This document shows positions 56,566 through 64,000 of a stretch of DNA of 64,000 nucleotides, piece by piece. The notes below the pieces were generated by a model that ran no database searches, was not told where the DNA came from, and saw nothing but the letters and a program-made list of their open reading frames with translations. The stretch lies in the NCBI GenBank assembly GCA_024500155.1, contig CM044871.1, positions 78,104,402-78,168,401 on the forward strand. The letters are read 5' to 3'. Within the stretch, counting starts at the first letter, position 1, and the number at the start of each line of letters is the position of its first letter. The stretch comes from Chenopodium formosanum. Lineage: Eukaryota; Streptophyta; Magnoliopsida; Caryophyllales; Amaranthaceae. A program made the translations under genes and the position numbers.

Positions 56566-58676
56566 CACTACTAGAAAACAAGCAAATTACGACGGACTTG
56601 TTCCGACGGACCCGAATTTCCGTCGCAAAAAGGGAAATTTCCGACGGATTTCAGACGAATATAAATTCCGTCGAAAATTTCCGACAAATTCAATATTTTC
56701 GTCGTAAATCCGTCGGAAATTGTAAATTCCGACGGAATTTACAATTTTCAACGGAATTATAGTCCTTCGGAAAGTTCCGACGGAATTTTCCGTCGGAATT
56801 TACAATTTCCGACGGAATTATAGTCCGTCGGAAAATTACGACGGAATTTTCCGTCGGAAAATAATTATAAAAATTATACTTAAATTCCCAAACCCTAAAG
56901 CAGCCCCTTCCCCCTTTGTTATTTCCGCCTCTCTTTCTCTCTCTTAAGTTTCTGCTCTCTCATTTTCTCTCTCCCCTCCTTCGTTCCCCCTTTCTCAGTC
57001 CTCTGTTCTCCTTCTTCTCCTTCTCTCTTCTCCTTCGTTCTCCCCTCTTCTCTTCTCCTTCTCTTTCCTTTCTTCTTCTCTTCACCGCCCTTTCTCTCTC
57101 CTTCGTTTCTTTTCTCTTCACCTACATCCACTACAAGAAAATAACCTTTTCGTAGCGATTATTTTAACCTTTAGTATCAATTGTAATTGCAACAAAAAGC
57201 TTTCCCAATGAATGGTCATTCGATACAATATCCCCCGTTGCCTTAGCCTTTAGTAGTGGTTTTCAATATCGCTGGGGTTGGCCTCAATAATCGATATGAA
57301 AAACTACATCCAATCGTGGTGATTATTGTAGCGATTATAATCGATATAAATGTTTAACTCATTTTCTTTTAAAAAAAAAAAAACATGCGTATGTTCTTTA
57401 CAAGATTCGAACATGCAACCACAAACTCTTATATTAAATGTTTCACCAATAAGCTATGACATATTTTATGTATTCTTTGTCAAACAATATTTTTATATCT
57501 AGTGTTGAAAAGGCTTTTCGTATCGATTTTTAAGATTTAGTGGCGATTGTAAATGATACGATTTCTCAAAATTATATAAATGTGTAAAAATAGAGTGGAT
57601 ATGTATTGTTATGTTTTTCGTATCGATTTTATATGGGAAAACCAAGGCGATTGTAAAGTGATACGACTTCCTTAATTATTTCACAAACATACTTGCATAT
57701 TGTAGCGAATGTACAATCGCTACGAAATAATCGCTACGAAAAGACAATTTTCTTGTAGTGATCAAACAACGACAACAACAATGTTACAACACCGACCCGA
57801 CCGACAACAACAACTGCAACAACACACCACCACCAACATCAATCGCAACAGATTCGCAACACCAACAACCGGGCTGCATCAATATCAAACCCAACAACCA
57901 CCTTCTTTTTTGGTAGATCTTGTTTTAATTTAGGATAGATTCGTAGATCTAGTTAATTTTATATGTTATTGTAATGATAAATTGTAAATTTAAATAGATA
58001 ATTGTATATTTATATATTTGATTTAATTTTTGTTGATTAAACATCGTTTTATTTTATGAAATTTTGATTAAATATGTAGATCTACTGGTTTTGTGTGTTA
58101 TTTCTTGCTTTAGTCGTGTAATTTTTTTTTTTGGGTTAATTTACGGTTTTTGGGGGTATTTTATGGTTTTTGGGGCTAATTTTTTGTTGTGGTGGTGTCG
58201 GTGGTGGTGTATGGTGGTGGGATAGAGTCGGTGGTGGTGTGTGGTGGTGTGTGGTTGTGGTTGGGTCCGGATGGGGGGAAGACTGGTGGTGTGGGGTGGT
58301 GGTGTGTGGTTGTGGTTGGGTCTGGATGGGGGGGACTGGTGGTGTGGGGTGGTGGTCTGGGGTAATGGGTGGCTGTTTTTTTTTTGTTTTTTTGAAACAT
58401 TTTTACGACGGAATTGCCGTCGAAAAATTCCGGCGGATTATATTCCGTCGGAATTTTCCGACGGATTTTCTCTGGCCTGAAAATCCCTGCCGACAGATGA
58501 AATTCCGTCGGAATAGTGTTTCCGACGGAAATTCTGTCGGAAAAGCTGGTTTTCCTACAATATGTATTCCGACGACCCGTTACGACGGAAATTCCGTCGG
58601 AAATGGGGTTTCCGACGGAATTTAGGGTGTTTCCGACGGAAAAATTCCGTTGTTATTTGCATGTTTTCTAGTAGTG
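56566..58676. mobile_element. Non-autonomous CACTA element
   Basis: 2111 bp from CACTACTAGAAAACA to TGTTTTCTAGTAGTG with GTT duplicated at both sides (56563-56565, 58677-58679). Subterminal regions (56590-56870; 58405-58660) are packed with TTCCGACGGAA units in both directions. The interior is pyrimidine-rich leader-like DNA and a GGTGGTGTG-rich stretch; no transposase. Contains a second CACTA element. Confidence 0.93.
57129..57760. mobile_element. CACTA MITE nested in the CACTA element
   Basis: 632 bp, ends CACTACAAGAAAAT and ATTTTCTTGTAGTG (with one mismatch further in), ATC duplicated (57126-57128, 57761-57763). Subterminal TCGTAGCGATT/ATCGCTACGA units at both ends. Different family from its host element. 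Confidence 0.92.
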
Positions 58677-58693
58677 GTTTTAAAATAACCTTA

Positions 58694-59585
58694 ATGGCCT
58701 GTTTGGGAATCAGATTTTCATTTGAAATTCTGGATTTGGCCCAATTGTCCTGTTTGGATGTGCTTTGAATTTGGAAATTGGATTTGGTCCAATTCCAAGA
58801 TTTTGAAGACATGAGTTTATTTTGATAAAATTGAAATTCCAGCTCTAAACCCGTCATTTCAAATTCCAACATTCAGTAAAATAAAAATAAGAAGAAAAAA
58901 AATCACGACTTCCAATTTCTCTTGCTTGGTTCCCAATTTCTCTCTCCTCCATTGAAGTAGATTGTGTCCTCCTCCTCCATGCTTTCTCTCCTTTATTAGA
59001 ATGTACTCTCAATTCTCCATTGAAGTGGTGCGTGAGCCTTTTCTACCATCGAAACCCTTTCTTCATCTTCATCCTTTTCATGATTATCTTTCCCCCTCGC
59101 CGTAACAATTGACGGCATATATTTACCGGAAATTTATGGAAGGTCGGTATTATGAATCTAGAGCATGGTTTAGACTACAACAATTGGCATACACACGATT
59201 TTCCATCGTTACTCCGGCAACTTCTATGACATTTGAAGACGACTTCTTGGGCGATATATGCGACGGAGTTAGGGTTTTGGTGAGAAGCGATTAACGGTGA
59301 GTTGAAGTTGTTGTTGATGATGATCTGATCCCGATTTGACCGATCATGAGAGAGAAAATATGTTGAAGAAGATTTTTTTTTTAAATATAGTAATGTTGAA
59401 GAAGACTTAATGCTTCAAATTAAATAAAAATGGCATATTATTCAAAAAACTACAGTGAATTTCAAATGATTGAATTGAAATGCTAAGTTTTCCCAAACAG
59501 AGTATTTAGATTTGAAAGTCTGTAATTGAAATTTCATATTTGAAATTCCAAATTTGAAATGAAATGCTAGTATCCAAACACTACC
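58694..59585. mobile_element. Tourist/hAT-like MITE with TTA (or CCTTA) flanks
   Basis: Left ATGGCCTGTTTGGGAATCAG, right ATGCTAGTATCCAAACACTACC. CCTTA occurs on both sides (58689-58693, 59584-59588). The terminal 100 bases on each side are rich in inverted GAAATTC/TTTGAAATT words. No recognisable coding region. Confidence 0.6.
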
Positions 59586-61118
59586 TTATGCCATTTTTTC
59601 ATTTCTTCGGCTTTTGACGGAATTCTAAACTCCCGTAGAACTTAATTAATAAATCATATGTCAACAATTATACATGTCGTGATATGTAGTTCTTGCAACA
59701 TTCCTATCTCATCCAATGTTTGTTGTTTTTTTTTTGGTAACAATAACATTTTCTTTAGTAACAAATAGCTAGTAAAATTAATAAAGAAATATCCCTAATT
59801 TTCCGTTTAATTATATTATTTTTAAAATAGCAACGGAAAATTATTCATCCATTGAATATCGATCCAGCTTTAATTGTTAACAAAACTATGCTTTCGTTAG
59901 ATATTGTGTTCGAACATTTCACCAAACCTTTTTTAATTGTAAATTATGTACAAATTTGTCACAATAAACCACATGGGAATATGGGATTGGACATAGGCTA
60001 AGTTATACGGAAATTTCACCAAATGCTCCCGAGTTATTTTTTTATTCACCAAATACCCATGCAAACTCTCAAATTCACCGTATACACTCGAGTTTCACAA
60101 AAATTTCACCAAATGCCCTCAATGACTAACGGCGGTTAATTTCGTTAGTCATTAAGGTTAATTAGGCCACGTGGCATGCTGCAATTGGTTCTTTTTTAAT
60201 TAGTTAATCAATTAATTTAATAAATTACTTAATTAATATAAAAAAAAATTAAACCCACCCCCAGCCACCCCCCTCCCCTACACTACCAGCGGCCCACCAC
60301 CAGCCACCACGCAAGATCCCACCCCTCCCCCTGCACCGGTGGTCCATAATCGCCGACGAGGCCAGCCCCCCCACCCTCCGACACCCTCTCCCCTACCCCC
60401 AGCCCCTTTTCCCTCCGTTTCCATTCTTTGAGTGATTCAAGTTTATTCTGCCTTCCATTTATTATATCCCTTCGATTTTCAAGTTTATTGTCTCAATTTA
60501 TTGTGTTTTCTACAATCAAACTTGAGGTTTGTTCATATCTATATTCAAAAAAAAAAAAAAAAAAAAAACTATGAGTATTTTCTGATGAATTTTTTGAGTA
60601 AGGAGTGGAGAGAGAAGATTTGAAATCGGAAGAAGGTAAAGTGAGCTCTAACTAGAAGAAAGAGTCATTGTCATCGTTGCCGCTTTGCTCGGTGAGATGG
60701 TCGGAGATGGTGGAATCGGGCGATGATTTCAGCGCTATCAGCGTCGCTAGCGGTGGTTTCGGCGGCGACTTTTGATTTGTTTGAGTGATTGTACTGTTTT
60801 TCGTGACTATTGTTAATTTTGTGTTTATTTTTGTTGATTTTGATACTCTATTTTGCATATGTAGCTTAATTACTTTTATGAAACAAAAGAGTTTCTTTTG
60901 TGAAAAAATGGTCACTTTCATGGAAAAAAAGGGTCACTTTTGTGAAAAAAAGGGGTCACTTTTGTGAAAAAAAGGGGTCACTTTTGTGGAAAAAAAAGGG
61001 TTACTATTGTAAAAAACAAAGGGTCACTTTTGTTAAAAAAAGTCACTTTTCGCAAAATGCTCGATGTACAATAAAATTATTGTAAACCGGGGGCATGTAA
61101 AAGTCTTTGTTTTTCTTA
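59586..61118. other. Intergenic with short tandem repeats
   Basis: 60015-60130 has three ATTTCACCAAATGC/CACCAAATACCC-like copies. 60250-60420 is C-rich (CCACCCCCAGCCACC). 60898-61055 is a tandem repeat of about 23 bases, GTCACTTTTGTGAAAAAAAGG, in seven copies. No gene recognised. Confidence 0.6.
60898..61055. repeat. About 23-bp tandem repeat
   Basis: Seven copies of GGGTCACTTTTGTGAAAAAAA with slight changes. Confidence 0.9.
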
Positions 61119-61430
61119 CTCCCTTCGTTTCATAATGTTAGTCCCATATATTATTTTGGGCGTTTCAAAAAGATCTATCCATATTAATTATATTTCATTT
61201 ATAACTTGATTTTTTTGGAATTAATTGATTGTGGATTGATCACATGACTCTAAGTAAGGAAATTTTTACCTTAAAGTATGCAATTATGACTAAAACTTTC
61301 CTAATAAAAAAATTAAATAAGGTAAACTAATTATGAATTATGTAGTACTTTAATGTTAGATTTCAAATATATTTGTTTTCTTATTTTATGTGATTGATTG
61401 TATATGAGACTAACATTATGAAACGGATAT
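61119..61430. mobile_element. Stowaway MITE, right end decayed
   Basis: Left CTCCCTTCGTTTCATAATGTT preceded by TA; the right inverted partner AACATTATGAAACGGA is clear but the last bases have changed. Confidence 0.75.
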
Positions 61431-61499
61431 ATTTTGAAAACCAAAGATGTGCACGTGGTTAGTGCAAAAGTCAAATTAAGTAATTGAAACTTATTTATT

Positions 61500-61696
61500 T
61501 TGAAACAAAGAGTGAGAAAAAAGATTTTTTTAAAAGGACATACTGAAAAGAAATTTGCGCTTCAAGAGTACCAATTCTTCCTTCAAACCACCACCTGTCC
61601 ACCTCCACCACCACCCGGCGATCCTCTTCCGCCGGAACCACCGCTCTATCGACAACCTCCGGCATTACTCGCTCTTTGCGGAGGAAATAGTAGCAG
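61500..61696 (+). other. Probable 5' untranslated exon of the downstream gene
   Basis: A C-rich stretch (CCACCTGTCCACCTCCACC) ending at a good donor, AGCAG|GTGAAC at 61696. A matching acceptor lies before 62040-62055 (ACAATTGAAG). Compositional and splice evidence only. Confidence 0.35.
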
Positions 61697-61851
61697 GTGA
61701 ACCCACTTCTCCATTTCCAACAATTTCTCACTTGTTTAGTTTCTTACAATTCCACACACCTTTTTCCCCCCCACAATTTATACAATTATAAATACTATAA
61801 TTGTGTATAAAATAGTAAAATTATTACTCATAAGTCATATGCGATTAATTT

Positions 61852-61854
<3 letters not shown>

Positions 61855-61887
<33 letters not shown>

Positions 61888-61964
61888 TGGGGTGAGAATC
61901 GATCCCAAGAACTCTTGGAATCGAAAAGGGAAGCTCTAACCACTTGAGCTACCCATCACTCTCG
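61855..61964 (-). mobile_element. tRNA-derived SINE with 17-bp target duplication
   Basis: Minus strand: GTGATGGGTAGCTCAAGTGG with a Pol III A box (TAGCTCAAGTGG), a B box-like GGGATCGATTC, then a poly(A) tail (the T run at 61855-61886). TATGCGATTAATTTGTT is repeated perfectly at 61838-61854 and 61965-61981. It lies in the leader intron of the next gene. Confidence 0.88.
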
Positions 61965-62069
61965 TATGCGATTAATTTGTTGGTCTATAGTTTCATGCAA
62001 TATCTGATTGTAAACCTAACTTAATTCTTGTACAATTGAAGAACAGTTCAGTTGAAAAAGCATTAAAAA

Positions 62070-62160
62070 ATGGACCTTGTCGCAAATGCTTTCTCAGTAT
62101 TAGCGCTTGATGATGGCGAGGATCCTTCTAATTTGCTTTCGGCTAGCGTTTCTGAAGCAG
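62070..62160 (+). CDS. First coding exon of a HABP4/RGG-type RNA-binding protein gene (partial)
   Basis: ATG at 62070 in a fair context (AAAAAATGG), reading MDLVANAFSVLALDDGEDPS, then NLLSASVSEA, and ending at donor AGCAG|GTAGC (phase 1). The NxFxxLxxDDxEDPSxL pattern resembles the N-terminus of plant hyaluronan/mRNA-binding (HABP4/SERBP1, RGG-repeat) proteins, which start with a similar acidic NPFDLLxDDxEDP motif and associate with mRNA or ribosomes. Only 30 codons are visible. The rest of the gene lies beyond 64000 or in exons I could not recognise in 62161-64000. Family assignment rests on one short motif and is uncertain. Confidence 0.5.
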
Positions 62161-64000
62161 GTAGCTTTTCTTGTTCTTGAAAGCACTTGCTTTTTATATA
62201 ATTTCATAGGGTTTAACTGTAAAACAAAGGGTTTAATATTTATTTGTTTGTGATTTGTTTTATGATATCCTTGGTTTAAGTATAGAATGGTGTGAACCAT
62301 GATAAGCAAAGATTATGGCTTGTGTGATACGATTTGCTAAAATCGGTCTAAACCCGGACCAATTTAGGTCTGGATTGGTTTGTGCATACGGCAGCATACC
62401 CCCATTTGTTTCCATGTAATTGATTTTACTGAATTTGTGCTTCAAGGTTGTGAATCTTGTCAATTATCATTAGAGTTAGTTGGTAGTATAGAATGGTGAA
62501 CCATGATAAGCAAAGATTATGGCTTGTGTAATACGATTTCCTAAAATCGGTCTAAACCCGGACCAATTTAGGTCTGGATTGGTTTGTGCATACCCCCATT
62601 TGTTTCCATGTAATTGATTTTACTGAATTTGTGCTTCAAGGTTGTGAATCTTGTCAATTATCATTAGAGTTAGTTGGTAGTGGGATTTGTTGTTTTTACT
62701 AGAACATTTACGGTATCAACTTCCATTTCTGTTTGAGACTTCTGAGATCATGATACTTGGTGAGAGAGCTTAAAGGGTCTATCTACAATAATGTATTAGA
62801 TAATGTCTCCTAGGTTGATTAACTTTGTCTTGGCTAACCAATACATCTTGAACACAAGGTTATATCAGGGTTATAACTAGCGTTCAGTTCCTGTAAAGGA
62901 TTGGTGGTGGTGATAATGGCCTTTCATTGATGTAGAGTGTAAAGTTTCCCAATTTATGAAGTCTTATTGTAGGTGGTGAAAGAAAATTATTCCTCCCTCC
63001 CCCCTTAGATTTTCTTGAAGTTATATGCATGGCTCTGATAAAGTGAACCTCTATAGCTCCTGAAGTACTAAGCTGGTGCTTCATGGACTCCCAGATACTA
63101 TATATATAAATGAGCTATGGCTTATTTGAGGGATCATCCTGTGTACTCATCTTGTATTTTGATTGGCGGTATGGCTGAAACTTGAGAGCTACTCAGCTAC
63201 TAAAAGCTCCCTAGACATGAAGCCATCTTTGTAGCCTGCCTTTCTATGACCGTTTCTTTCTCGCTGATTCGTTCTAAATTGTTTCTTTCCCTCCTTTTTC
63301 GTGTATGTGTTGTCTCTTCCTCGTTCTCTCCTGTGTCATATCTTAATCTTTCACTCTCCTTTTGATTGATCTTTCTCAAAATCTACACTTATCTTTTCTC
63401 CCTGCCTGTCTTGTATATTTCTAAATAGTAGAGCTAGGTTGCACAGAAACGGATACGGGTACAAAAACGGGTACGGATACGGGGACGGGATACGGCAAAA
63501 TTAAAATTCCAAAAAACGGGTACGGCATGGATACGGCAAAAAAAAAAATCAGCAAAATATAAATCTAAATAAAAAAAATGAAAACAAAAAAAAAAAATCA
63601 CAAAAATCACAACATTACGACATTAATGATTAAAATCACATATAGTCTTGAAAACAAAAGAAAGAAAAATAATTACAAACCTATTAATAGTAGGAATCAA
63701 AATATGAGGATAAAAAAAAACACACATACTAACACCTATGATTGAAAAGAAGAAAAAAGAGAAAGCAAAATAGAAAACTTAAATGAATGCAGAAAAATAA
63801 ATCGACCAAATCAGAACAAAAGAAACAGAGAGCAAGATAAAGAAGCAGAGTACTCCGCAGCTGGTGGTCGCATGGTCGGAGATGGTGGTGGCCTGGGTGG
63901 TCGGGCAACAAGCCTACAGAAGCAGGTCGCCGATCTACTCCATCGTCTTTGTATTTTAAGATTTAGGGTTTCCAAATCACAAAGTTAAGTAATTAAAGAG
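62161..64000. other. Probable intron of the HABP4-like gene
   Basis: Contains a tandem duplication (62281-62486 and 62487-62690). At 63440-63540 there is a cluster of ACGGGTACGGATACGG units. From 63540 there is A-rich DNA, then a GGTCGGAGATGGTGG stretch. No exon recognised. Confidence 0.45.
62281..62690. repeat. Tandem duplication, about 205 bp
   Basis: TATAGAATGG...AACCATGATAAGCAAAG begins both copies and the following 190 bases agree except for a few bases and a short deletion around CGGCAGCATA in the second. Confidence 0.92.

Noticed and set aside
61855..61964. Functional tRNA gene
   Set aside because: Box-like sequences are present but the cloverleaf cannot be completed, and a poly(A) tail with 17-bp duplication marks it as a SINE.

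Overview
This window is plant nuclear DNA, almost certainly from a eudicot. It has spliced genes with GT-AG introns, many plant transposon families and an AT-rich background. A Caryophyllales genome such as spinach or beet is my guess from overall flavour and is not shown by the sequence. Most of the 64 kb is transposable elements nested in one another. I can support only three host-type genes: a small multi-membrane-span protein (22316-27494), a hAT-derived BED/DUF659-type gene (45149-47014, minus) and the first coding exon of a gene resembling the HABP4/RGG RNA-binding family (62070-62160).

Layout, left to right. 1-5500 is one decayed LINE split by a microsatellite-filled Tourist-like element (759-2055) and by a CACTA terminus plus other debris (2220-4943). 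5645-8510 looks like a hAT remnant holding a perfect solo LTR (5790-7269, 5-bp target duplication). 8511-14143 is a non-coding LTR element with a damaged 5' LTR. 14171-21773 is a 7.6-kb Mutator-like element carrying an intact spliced transposase with a C-terminal OTU protease domain and, on the other strand, a plant-mobile-domain gene with two in-frame TGA codons. Its two ends mirror each other: terminal inverted repeat, hairpin cluster, trinucleotide array. 22316-27494 is the membrane-protein gene, whose 4.65-kb intron holds at least five MITE-type insertions. 28206-43551 is a chain of Helitron-like units. A 9.2-kb CACTA element (30423-39646) and a 2.05-kb solo LTR (40969-43021) have landed in it, and in both cases a related copy elsewhere in the window shows the unoccupied site. 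44550-47014 holds a LINE RNase H scrap and the hAT-derived gene. 47015-61430 is repeat-rich intergenic DNA with a short Helitron, Tourist and Stowaway MITEs, and a CACTA element inside another CACTA element. 61500-64000 is the start of the RNA-binding-type gene, with a tRNA-derived SINE in its leader intron.

The CACTA element carries a TNP2 transposase gene cut short at its 3' side, a nine-exon DUF8039/ULP1-type gene, two tandem arrays of about 170 bp in introns or between exons, a GC-rich foldback, and a captured exon of a mitochondrial-type 10-kDa chaperonin (CPN10) gene. The most unusual signals are the paired-change hairpin clusters at both ends of the Mutator-like element, the CPN10 capture, and arrays of different short palindromes just upstream of the TATA box in three unrelated LTRs. 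All identifications come from reading motifs and translations; no database search was possible.
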